From: Chloroflexota bacterium
GTDB lineage: Bacteria; Chloroflexota; Anaerolineae; Promineifilales; Promineifilaceae
Direction: 5' to 3'
DNA length: 6,992 nucleotides
Assembly (NCBI GenBank): GCA_020353135.1
Contig: CP070688.1
Coordinates: forward strand, 3,727,022-3,734,013
Positions 1 to 5,271 of the stretch are shown one piece after another. A program made the position numbers and the translations under genes. The notes beneath the pieces are model-generated. The model was not told the origin of the DNA and searched no databases. It saw nothing but the letters and a program-made list of their open reading frames with translations. Positions within the stretch are counted from its first letter, which is position 1, and each line of letters starts with the position of its first letter.

Positions 1-702
1 CTGACTTCATAGCTATTTCTATCGTGTGACTGGGCAGGAAATTCGATGCCAGCCAGCCAAAAGATCGCTCCCGATCTTCGACGCGACCGCTTGCCGAGAA
101 GATCTGCCGGCCGATGACAACTATATCTTCGATGATTCGTTCGTAACGATAATAGGCCAGCCCGATAGGATCGACTGGCGCCTGGCCATAAGCCGGGTAA
201 AACAGGGCTTCTTCCTCTTGCGGCGAATACCAGCCGCCCATCAGGCCACCGCCGATGTACATCAAATCGCGCTCTTTCGGCGCCAGGATGGCTTCATCCC
301 AGTTGACGATGTGGAAAGCGCCTCTGCATCGATAAGGACATTGCCGGCGTGTATATCGGCATGGCACAAAACAAACTCAGGAGATCGCGCCTGAAGCGCC
401 AGAGCTAGCTCTTGGGCACGGCCGACGAGCGACAGAATCTCGTCGTGCTTAGACTTCATAAACGCGGCCGTCCTTTTGGCAATGGGATCACCAGATGTAT
501 GCTCGTCGACGCGCCCCAGGAACGTCTTGACCGTTTGACGCCACTGTGGGGAATAATCCTCCCGCCGGATGCGTCGGGCCAGGGCCGGAGGCAGTTCGAG
601 CGCGTGGATAGTTCTAAGAGCCGCGCCAAATTCACGCCAGTGGCCATCCGACAACATCAAGTCGTATCCATTCTGACCTTCTATGAACGGGTTAGGAATG
701 AT
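1..702 (-). pseudogene. Broken APH-family (aminoglycoside/spectinomycin-type) phosphotransferase, N-terminal lobe missing and frameshifted
   Basis: The minus strand encodes most of a small-molecule kinase of the phosphotransferase (APH, PF01636-type) family. Similarity begins at about PFIEGQNGYD (from about 702), runs through a helical segment, and reaches the catalytic loop HADIHAGN (Brenner-type HxDxxxxN, 340-363). Just after VLIDAE a single base is missing near 320-322, so the original frame stops at 262-264. Shifting frame restores a long open stretch, AFHIVNWDEAILAPKERDL and onward to SNFLPSHTIEIA, which stays open to base 1. It resembles the usual C-terminus of the family, so only a few residues should lie beyond the edge. 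The metal-binding motif reads VNWD where the family normally has VDWD or IDWD, a loss of the key Asp. The first 80 or so residues expected (the ATP-binding lobe) are absent. Frameshift, motif loss and truncation together argue for a pseudogene. A sequencing or assembly error could explain the frameshift alone. The former substrate is unknown. Confidence 0.82.
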
Positions 703-1588
703 GCCTGTCTCCACGACAGGGCTAGAATCGGATCCGGACCCGGCCGCCAACTACGATGAGGCGGTCCAACGATTCCAGGCGGTAGTAGAGGAAGAACAAG
801 CCATTGTGAACGAGGCCGGCTTTTCCCAGCTGATGATCGTTGGCGAGGAAACAGAACTAGTCTACATGCTCATTCACGGCACGACCAATTCGCCGTTGCA
901 GTTTGTGGAGTTAGGCGAAATCCTGTACGCGCTCGGGCACAATGTCTTAATCCTGCGTATGCCCCATCATGGCCTGGCCAGTCACGACGTGGGCGAGTTG
1001 GCTAATCTAAAGGCCGAGGAACTTCGCGCTTACGCCGATAGCGCCGTCGACATCGCCGCCGGGCTGGGCGAGGAGACGATCGTCATCGGCCTGTCCGGCG
1101 GCGGCGCCGTGGCGGCCTGGATCGCCCAGAATCGCGATGACGTCGAACGGGTCGTAACCCTATCGCCCTTCTTCGGCGTGCCGGAAGCGCCACCGTACCT
1201 GAACACCTTCCTGATGAACCTGGCCAGCAGGGTGCCTAGCGTCACCCTCAAAGACCCGGCCGAGCCGGAGCATGACTGGGTTTACCAGGGCGAAGCGACG
1301 CGGGGCGTGGCCGAGTTCATGCGCCTGGGAAGAGCTGTATTTGCCGAAGCTGGTGAATTGGCCCCGGCGGTCGCCGAGATCCACTTCATCACTACGGCCA
1401 TCGACGATACGGCCGACAACGATTACACGGCCGAACTGGCCGACATGTGGCGCGAAGCGGACGCGGCCGTCACCACTTTTGAGTTCGACGAAGCGACCAA
1501 TATCCCCCACAACTCGGTCGATCCGGCCAAGAAAGCGCTTGTTTACACCAAAATCCTGGATGTGCCGGGCGAAGAGCCGTTAGAATAG
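683..1588 (+). CDS. Alpha/beta hydrolase, probably 5'-truncated
   Basis: A 301-residue (from the first ATG) alpha/beta-fold hydrolase, probably an esterase- or lipase-like enzyme; the substrate is unknown. Visible elements are the oxyanion-hole segment LIHGTTNSP (63-71), the segment MPHHGLA (93-99), and the nucleophile elbow GLSGGG with Ser138 (136-141). The acid is in TTAIDDTADN (Asp241 or Asp242), and the catalytic His276 is in NIPHNSVDP. The core is therefore complete and could be active. The start is uncertain. ATG at 683 and ATG at 698 both lie in sequence antisense to the phosphotransferase remnant, and neither has a well-spaced Shine-Dalgarno sequence. Relatives of this type, as I recall them, often carry an export signal or membrane anchor before the PDPAA-like segment, and none is present here. 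The first 15 or so residues are therefore probably not original. The stop at 1586-1588 is 15 bp from the stop of the convergent lipoprotein gene. Confidence 0.8.
   Translation: MNGLGMMPVSTTGLESDPDPAANYDEAVQRFQAVVEEEQAIVNEAGFSQLMIVGEETELVYMLIHGTTNSPLQFVELGEILYALGHNVLILRMPHHGLASHDVGELANLKAEELRAYADSAVDIAAGLGEETIVIGLSGGGAVAAWIAQNRDDVERVVTLSPFFGVPEAPPYLNTFLMNLASRVPSVTLKDPAEPEHDWVYQGEATRGVAEFMRLGRAVFAEAGELAPAVAEIHFITTAIDDTADNDYTAELADMWREADAAVTTFEFDEATNIPHNSVDPAKKALVYTKILDVPGEEPLE
690..735. other. Head-to-head junction where two divergent genes both lose their 5' ends
   Basis: Recognisable phosphotransferase sequence on the minus strand stops at roughly 695-705. Recognisable hydrolase sequence on the plus strand starts at roughly 715-735 (ESDPDPAANYDEA). 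There is no room between them for promoters, ribosome binding sites, the phosphotransferase N-lobe or a hydrolase signal peptide. The simplest reading is a deletion or recombination joining the bodies of two formerly divergent genes, or an assembly join. No repeat or transposon end is visible at the point. Exact borders cannot be fixed without homologues. Confidence 0.5.
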
Positions 1589-1603
1589 GCCAATTGGGTG
1601 AAT

Positions 1604-2308
1604 TTATTCCTCTGACAACCCCTCCAGCGCCTCAATGCCAGGGTTCACTGCATTCAGGGCGCGATCCAGCTTGCCCAGGATATCATTATAATTCAATCCG
1701 GTGATACTGAAGCGACTTTGCGACGCGATCGCATCGCGGCAGCCCTGACCGATGCCGAGGGCCGCGTCCTTGGCGAACTCGAGGGCCGCCTGGTATTGGC
1801 CGTAAGCCATTTGGACCTCTGATGCGCTCCCAGTTACGTCAAAGCTAGGCGAAGCCAGGAAGACGTCCTGGTGATTGACGACCTCATAGCAGTTGCCGGC
1901 CGAAAAGCCATCACGAAAGCCGTTAATGCTGTCTCGCAAAGTGTAGCTAGCCTGCAGTAGGCGGCCGGCCACGTCAGTTGGCGGCGCCGATTCGCTGTCG
2001 GCGGCCGGGGCGGCTGCTTCTTCGGCGGCCTGCGTTGGCGCCGGCGTATTGGTGGGCGTCGGTTCCGGGGTTGCCGTGATCACGACCTCCACGATCTTGG
2101 TTACCTCGACCGGCACCTCTTTGGTCACTTCGACCAGCCGGGTGACCTCGACGATCACTTCAACCTGGCGCGTCACCTCCACCTCGACCGTCTGCAGGAC
2201 TTCTACGGTTGCCTCTTGGACAACGGTCTCAACTATCGTCTGCGGCTCGGCCGTGCACGCGCCCAGGGCCAGCAGCAGGGCTATGAATAGGACGGTCTTG
2301 TACTTCAT
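1604..2308 (-). CDS. Putative surface lipoprotein with Val-Glu-Val-Thr repeat stalk; function unknown
   Basis: A 234-residue protein exported and lipidated by the Sec/Lsp route: basic MKYK, hydrophobic core, and lipobox LGAC with the lipidated Cys18. Residues 24-77 are a quasi-repeat of VEVT/VEV units (EVTRQVEVIVEVTRLVEV and similar) with alternating hydrophobic and charged residues, suggesting an extended beta-rich stalk. A Thr/Pro-rich spacer (TPEPTPTNTPAPT, 80-92) and an Ala/Glu-rich linker follow. The C-terminal domain (about 112-230) looks helical and has two cysteines (140, 190) that could form a disulfide outside the cell. I do not recognise this domain. N-terminal stalks of this style are common in Chloroflexota lipoproteins, often in front of solute-binding or other extracellular domains. 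The start is well supported by AGGGAGGTG five bases upstream. The gene is divergent from the LacI regulator and may or may not share its function. Confidence 0.85.
   Translation of the reverse strand: MKYKTVLFIALLLALGACTAEPQTIVETVVQEATVEVLQTVEVEVTRQVEVIVEVTRLVEVTKEVPVEVTKIVEVVITATPEPTPTNTPAPTQAAEEAAAPAADSESAPPTDVAGRLLQASYTLRDSINGFRDGFSAGNCYEVVNHQDVFLASPSFDVTGSASEVQMAYGQYQAALEFAKDAALGIGQGCRDAIASQSRFSITGLNYNDILGKLDRALNAVNPGIEALEGLSEE
2078..2239 (-). repeat. Degenerate repeats coding Val-Glu-Val-Thr stalk
   Basis: Residues 24-77 of the lipoprotein are built from short units of the type VEVT, VEV and EVTR/KxVEV. At DNA level the plus strand shows recurring gtcac/gacc(t)-type hexamers separated by irregular spacing, so the repetition is kept mainly at protein level. 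Repeats of this kind can expand or contract by slippage. Confidence 0.7.
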
Positions 2309-2313
2309 TTTTG

Positions 2314-2322
2314 CACCTCCCT
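2314..2322 (-). promoter_or_regulatory. Strong ribosome binding site of the lipoprotein gene
   Basis: The minus strand reads AGGGAGGTG, five bases before the ATG at 2306-2308. This near-complete anti-16S match fixes the start of the lipoprotein. Confidence 0.85.
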
Positions 2323-2324
2323 GT

Positions 2325-2349
2325 CATGGGATCGATCAATGATCCCATG
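2325..2349. repeat. Perfect 9-bp inverted repeat in the lipoprotein leader
   Basis: CATGGGATC (2325-2333) and GATCCCATG (2341-2349) are exact inverted copies around a 7-base spacer. The element lies three bases upstream of the lipoprotein ribosome binding site. It could fold as an mRNA hairpin beside the ribosome site or serve as a protein operator. Its sequence differs from the palindrome at 2531-2560, so the same regulator is not implied. Confidence 0.7.
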
Positions 2350-2379
2350 TTAACCGCAATTGTCTGCGCAGGTGTGTCC

Positions 2380-2399
2380 ATTTTGTGCGATTTTGTGCG
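2380..2399. repeat. Tandem duplicate of ATTTTGTGCG
   Basis: The ten bases ATTTTGTGCG occur twice back to back, one helical turn apart, in the region where a lipoprotein promoter would be expected (70-90 bases upstream of its start). Such phasing would suit a protein binding both copies on one DNA face. It could also be a chance duplication. Confidence 0.5.
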
Positions 2400-2503
2400 G
2401 CCGCCAGCATGCATCAACCCGGCTGGCATACGGCAAGGGCTGTGAAGATAAGCTGTTGTAGGAAACGGCGCTTTGACCCCCTAGAACCCAGATTCTCGCG
2501 CTC

Positions 2504-2532
2504 TTGACAAAAAATGGGCTATGGACTAGAAT
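2504..2532 (+). promoter_or_regulatory. Sigma70-type promoter of the LacI-family regulator gene
   Basis: A -35 box TTGACA (2504-2509, exact consensus) is followed by a 17-base spacer and a -10 box TAGAAT (2527-2532, five of six to consensus). Transcription should start near 2539, inside the palindrome that overlaps the -10 box, leaving an untranslated leader of about 110 bases before the regulator ATG. Confidence 0.8.
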
Positions 2533-2560
2533 GTTACCGGTCACATGTGACCGGTAACAT
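2531..2560. promoter_or_regulatory. 30-bp perfect palindrome, probable LacI-family operator (two overlapping sites)
   Basis: The arm ATGTTACCGGTCACA (2531-2545) is followed directly by its exact reverse complement (2546-2560). Each half is also nearly palindromic: 2531-2546 and 2545-2560 are 16-mers of the form ATGTkACCGGTmACAT with one mismatched pair and a central CG, centred 14 bp apart. Palindromes of about 16 bp with a central CG are typical LacI-family operators, and the E. coli gluconate repressor site is close in sequence. The position over the -10 box and predicted transcription start fits direct repression. The adjacent LacI-type gene is the obvious ligand, so autoregulation is inferred. 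No second copy was found in front of the transporter genes. Confidence 0.82.
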
Positions 2561-2585
2561 CTTCTTAGTGATCAGTTGGTGTCGA

Positions 2586-2651
2586 ATGACTCGGATATTC
2601 CTCTTGCAATTAGCTGATCTCCACAAGTGTTTACGCTTCCTAAAGACATGA
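2586..2651 (+). CDS. Candidate 21-codon upstream reading frame overlapping the regulator start
   Basis: An ATG at 2586 opens 21 codons (MTRIFLLQLADLHK and on) ending in a TGA at 2649-2651, which overlaps the regulator ATG at 2648 as ATGA. That arrangement is typical of translational coupling and would compensate for the lack of a good Shine-Dalgarno sequence at the regulator start. The upstream sequence (TTGGTG) is only a weak ribosome site and the peptide resembles nothing I know. It may be chance. Confidence 0.3.
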   Translation: MTRIFLLQLADLHKCLRFLKT

Positions 2652-3685
2652 CTCGTCCTCGCGTAACCATTCGAGATGTCGCGGCTCATGCCGGCGTCTC
2701 TCACCAGACCGTTTCTCGCGTTATCAACAAAAGCGAGCGCGTTAGTCCGGCCACACGAACGCGGGTTGAGAAGTCCATTGTCGAACTGGGCTATCGACCC
2801 AATGCCATCGCCCGCTACATGGCCAAAGGGCGCACCGGCACTCTGGCCTGCATCGCTCCCAATCTCACGGATTATACCTTCGCCAGCATAATCGACGGCG
2901 CTGAAACGGAGGCCCGCCAGCATGGTTACTTCCTGTTATCCGCTTCAGCCCATGATGAAGAAACCTTCCTATGCCTGATAGACGATTTGGTGAACAGTCG
3001 CCGGGTGGAAGGCGTCATGGTCATCAATCCCTATGCCGATCGCCGCCACATGCACTTGCCGCCTGATTTCCCCACCGTATTCGCTGGCGCTCGGCCACGA
3101 GAAGAAGCGGCCGACTCAGTTGCTCTCGACGACGTCGGCGCCGCGCGTGACGCGACCAAACATCTCATTGAATTTAGCCACCGTCGCATTGCCATGATTA
3201 CCGGGCCCATGGCCGAAGATTGTTCGCAGGATCGTTTCCTGGGCTTTGAGCTAGCTCTGCAGGAGGCGGGGCTTGATCCATCGCCGGAACTGATTGTCGA
3301 AGGGGACTGGTTAGCGCCATCTGGCTACGAGGCCTATGAAGGGCTTGCCCGGCTGGACTCAGTCCCGACGGCCGTCTTCGCTCAAAACGACCAGATGGCC
3401 GTTGGCGTTCTGCGAGCTGCCAGGGATCGAGGTTTGACCATTCCAGATCAGTTATCCGTAATCGGGGTCGACGATATTCCGTTGGCTGCCTACTTCGCTC
3501 CCCCATTGACGACGCTAAGACAAGATTTCGCCATCATTGGCCAGGAAGCCACCAGATCACTGATCCTGGCGATCGAGCAACCCGATGCTCCGTCTCGTCA
3601 ATTGAGGCTTCCGGCCGAACTTATCGTTCGCCGTTCTACCGGGCCTGTGTCAACTTCCGGGCTCGAAACATCGCTCCAACAATAG
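2648..3685 (+). CDS. LacI-family transcriptional regulator, probable local repressor of the sugar transporter
   Basis: A 345-residue DNA-binding repressor of usual family length. The N-terminal helix-turn-helix is VTIRDVAAHAGVSHQTVSRV (6-25), with His19, Gln20 and Arg24 in the recognition helix. The hinge YRPNAIARYMAKG (49-61) has Met58 where LacI has the minor-groove Leu56. The ligand-binding domain (about 63-340) is of the periplasmic-binding type; typical blocks are HLIEFSHRRIAMITG, DRFLGFELALQEAGL, AVFAQNDQMAVGVLRAA and LSVIGVDDIPLAAYFAPPLT. The effector is not predictable, but the following transporter genes imply a sugar. ATG at 2648 is chosen because homology begins immediately after it. 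A GTG at 2627 would add seven unlikely residues, and neither start has a clear ribosome site. The gene lies behind a strong promoter with an overlapping palindrome, and 122 bp before the binding-protein gene in the same direction. Confidence 0.92.
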   Translation: MTRPRVTIRDVAAHAGVSHQTVSRVINKSERVSPATRTRVEKSIVELGYRPNAIARYMAKGRTGTLACIAPNLTDYTFASIIDGAETEARQHGYFLLSASAHDEETFLCLIDDLVNSRRVEGVMVINPYADRRHMHLPPDFPTVFAGARPREEAADSVALDDVGAARDATKHLIEFSHRRIAMITGPMAEDCSQDRFLGFELALQEAGLDPSPELIVEGDWLAPSGYEAYEGLARLDSVPTAVFAQNDQMAVGVLRAARDRGLTIPDQLSVIGVDDIPLAAYFAPPLTTLRQDFAIIGQEATRSLILAIEQPDAPSRQLRLPAELIVRRSTGPVSTSGLETSLQQ

Positions 3686-3713
3686 CGAAATATAGCAATT
3701 TATCGGGCGTGCC

Positions 3714-3723
3714 AGGAGGTGAT
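3714..3723 (+). other. Orphan full-length Shine-Dalgarno-like sequence
   Basis: AGGAGGTGAT is an exact ten-base complement of the usual 16S rRNA 3' end, but no ATG, GTG or TTG follows at working distance. The next in-frame ATG (3745) is 25 bases from the AGGAGG core and opens only 13 codons. The element lies 85 bases before the binding-protein start, which has its own good ribosome site. Confidence 0.4.
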
Positions 3724-3793
3724 TATCGCCAGAAACGATTGTTCATGCCGTACGTGAAAAGAATGCACTTTCTGTTTAGATACTGAGTAAATT

Positions 3794-3800
3794 GGAGGAG
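3794..3800 (+). promoter_or_regulatory. Ribosome binding site of the sugar-binding lipoprotein gene
   Basis: GGAGGAG stands seven bases before the ATG at 3808, which fixes the start of the binding protein. Confidence 0.85.
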
Positions 3801-3807
3801 AATTTCC

Positions 3808-5199
3808 ATGAATGTCAAACGATTTTGGATGCTTCTAGTGTTGCTGCTAAGTTTGAGCATCGTATTGGCTGCTTGCGGCGGTGACGAAGAGCCAACGGCC
3901 GTTCCGGCCGAAGAGCCAGCTGAAGAAGCGGCTGAAGAAGCAGCCGATGAACCGGCCGAAGAGGCGGCCGAAGAACCGGCCATGGAGGAAGTCGCCCTGC
4001 GCTGGCGGACCCGCCCGGATAATCAGGCCGAGATCGACGTCTACCAGTCAGTCAGCGACGACATCGACGCGGCAAACGACAATTTATCGCTAACCTATGA
4101 ACCCGGTGGAAGCGAGACGGCCAGCTACCAGGATGTCTTGAAGACCGAGTTGGCGGCCGGTACCGCGCCCGATGTGTTCTGGATCCCGGGCACTGACGTA
4201 GCCGACTTCGCCACCCGGGACCTTATCATGGATCTGCGAGAGATGGCTGATGGCACGAGCGGCTATAACGACGGTGATTTCTATCCGGGGCCGATGTTCC
4301 ACCTGACCTTTAACCCGGAGTCAGGCAATTCGGGCGAGACTCTGTGGGGCCTACCCCGTGATGTGTCCGCCTTTGGATTGTACCTGAACCTGGATCTGCT
4401 GGCTGAAGCTGGCGCACCCGATCCTCGGGAACTTGCCGCCAACGGCGAATGGAACTGGGATACATTCCTTGAAGTAGCCCAGGCTATAGACGGCCTTGGC
4501 GACGATATCTTCGGCTACGGTCAGAACGCCTGGTGGGGACCTTACGGTTATTGGATCAATGCCGCCGGGGGCGGCTTCTTCGACGAAGCCCGTGAGGCAT
4601 GCGCCCTGGACACGCCGGAATCGCTTGCCGGCCTGGAGTTCGAGCAGAAAATCTACCAGGACTTCGACGTCGCCGTACCCTACGGTGAAGACAGCGAACC
4701 ACCCTTCCTGGCCGGAAAAGTGGGCATGTTCCAGAACGGCCGCTGGGCCACCCCGGGAACTCGCGCCAGCGCAGACTTCAACTGGGATGTGGTTGAGTTG
4801 CCTGACGGGCCGGCCGGTCCGAGCAACTGGCTGTTCTGGGGTGCGTATGTCGTAAACGCTAACACCGAGCACCCAGAGGAAGCCTGGGAGTTGGTCCAGG
4901 CGCTGACCACGGCCGAGACCCAAGGCAAGGTCGCCGAGCTGGGCGCCAATATTCCCAGCCGGGTTAGCCAGGAAGCGCTCGACGCCTTCCTGACCTTTAC
5001 CCCGCCCGATAACAACCAGGCCTTTCTGAATGGTCTGTCCAACAACCCCGCCACCGAGGGTCCGCTGTGGGCCGGCAGTTGGCCCGAGTACGACGCCGTG
5101 ATGGGCCCGGCCGTGCAATCCGTGTTGACCGGCGAAACCAGCATCGACGATTTCGCCGCCACCATTTGCAATGAAGCAAATAAGGCCTTTACTCAATAA
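3808..5199 (+). CDS. Extracellular sugar-binding lipoprotein of a CUT1-type ABC transporter (solute-binding family 1)
   Basis: A 463-residue binding protein that captures a sugar or oligosaccharide outside the membrane and hands it to the permeases encoded next. The signal peptide has basic MNVKR, a Leu-rich core and lipobox LAAC (20-23), so Cys23 is the lipidated residue. A low-complexity Glu/Ala/Pro linker (28-60) follows, then the binding domain (about 61-463). Family 1 traits include the segments DVLKTELAAGTAPDVFWIPG (109-128), GLPRDVSAFGLYLN (181-194), LAGKVGMFQNGRWA (301-314) and the closing HPEEAWELVQALTT. Aromatic clusters such as AWWGPYGYW (241-249) would suit sugar stacking. The length is normal for the family. 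It is followed by a hairpin and a MalF-like permease gene, as is usual for a binding-protein-dependent uptake operon. Substrate class is confident; the particular sugar is unknown. Confidence 0.93.
   Translation: MNVKRFWMLLVLLLSLSIVLAACGGDEEPTAVPAEEPAEEAAEEAADEPAEEAAEEPAMEEVALRWRTRPDNQAEIDVYQSVSDDIDAANDNLSLTYEPGGSETASYQDVLKTELAAGTAPDVFWIPGTDVADFATRDLIMDLREMADGTSGYNDGDFYPGPMFHLTFNPESGNSGETLWGLPRDVSAFGLYLNLDLLAEAGAPDPRELAANGEWNWDTFLEVAQAIDGLGDDIFGYGQNAWWGPYGYWINAAGGGFFDEAREACALDTPESLAGLEFEQKIYQDFDVAVPYGEDSEPPFLAGKVGMFQNGRWATPGTRASADFNWDVVELPDGPAGPSNWLFWGAYVVNANTEHPEEAWELVQALTTAETQGKVAELGANIPSRVSQEALDAFLTFTPPDNNQAFLNGLSNNPATEGPLWAGSWPEYDAVMGPAVQSVLTGETSIDDFAATICNEANKAFTQ
3889..3987 (+). repeat. 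Low-complexity Glu/Ala/Pro linker coding repeats
   Basis: Codons 28-60 of the binding protein consist of variants of EEPA and EEAA units (gaagaagcggct, gaagaggcggcc and similar). The encoded acidic, flexible linker would hold the binding domain away from the lipid anchor. The repetition makes the tract prone to length variation between strains. Confidence 0.7.
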
Positions 5200-5219
5200 A
5201 GCCTGAATTGGTTAGTGGG

Positions 5220-5243
5220 ACGGGCGAGTCTCGGCTCGCCCGT
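5220..5243 (+). promoter_or_regulatory. GC-rich intercistronic hairpin
   Basis: ACGGGCGAG (5220-5228) and CTCGCCCGT (5235-5243) form a perfect 9-bp stem around a 6-base loop, extendable by two G-U pairs and a G-C pair (5217-5246). Only TTTC follows, so it is not a full factor-independent terminator. Located between the binding-protein stop and the permease start, it could protect the 3' end of the binding-protein mRNA or dampen read-through, giving more binding protein than permease, as known for similar operons such as malE-malF. Confidence 0.7.
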
Positions 5244-5259
5244 TTCACACTTGCTGAAC

Positions 5260-5264
5260 AGGAG
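5260..5264 (+). promoter_or_regulatory. Ribosome binding site that decides the permease start
   Basis: AGGAG lies seven bases before the ATG at 5272. The same frame is open from a GTG at 5215, but that start would have no ribosome site and would run through the hairpin, so 5272 is preferred. Confidence 0.8.
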
Positions 5265-5271
5265 TTGTCCC

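Larger units (their letters stand above)
2309..2647. other. Divergent intergenic region between the lipoprotein and lacI-type genes
   Basis: These 339 bases separate two divergent genes. From left to right they hold the lipoprotein ribosome binding site, a 9-bp inverted repeat (2325-2349), a 10-bp tandem repeat (2380-2399), about 100 bases in which I see nothing definite (2400-2503), a strong plus-strand promoter (2504-2532), a 30-bp palindrome (2531-2560) and a small upstream reading frame (2586-2651). No convincing minus-strand promoter for the lipoprotein was found. The only weak candidate uses CAAAAT in the tandem repeat as a -10 box. Confidence 0.75.
3686..3807 (+). other. Gap between regulator and binding-protein genes
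   Basis: No factor-independent terminator and no copy of the 2531-2560 palindrome is seen here, so read-through from the regulator promoter is plausible. A poor promoter candidate exists (GTGAAA 3754-3759, 17 bases, TAGATA 3777-3782; four and three of six matches). An orphan ribosome-site-like sequence lies at 3714-3723. Confidence 0.45.

Noticed and set aside
26..394. Plus-strand open frame of 122 codons at the left edge
   Set aside because: It is antisense to the phosphotransferase remnant, whose family motifs are clear on the minus strand; the plus frame has no recognisable motif.
412..759. Plus-strand open frame of 115 codons
   Set aside because: It lies opposite the conserved helical and substrate-binding part of the phosphotransferase and has no motif or ribosome site.
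2049..2342. Plus-strand Ser/Thr/Val-rich repeat frame
   Set aside because: It is the complement of the Val-Glu-Val-Thr stalk of the lipoprotein; the repetition is inherited from the real gene.
2570..2619. Inverted pair GATCAG and CTGATC in the regulator leader
   Set aside because: Six-base arms separated by 38 bases are expected by chance and the flanks do not extend the pairing cleanly.
4351..5196. Long minus-strand open frame of 281 codons
   Set aside because: It is a shadow of the binding-protein gene, which has a signal peptide, lipobox and family motifs on the plus strand. Long antisense frames are common in GC-rich coding DNA.
5215..5271. GTG start 19 codons upstream of the permease ATG
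   Set aside because: There is no ribosome site, it runs through the hairpin, and a well-placed AGGAG precedes the ATG at 5272.
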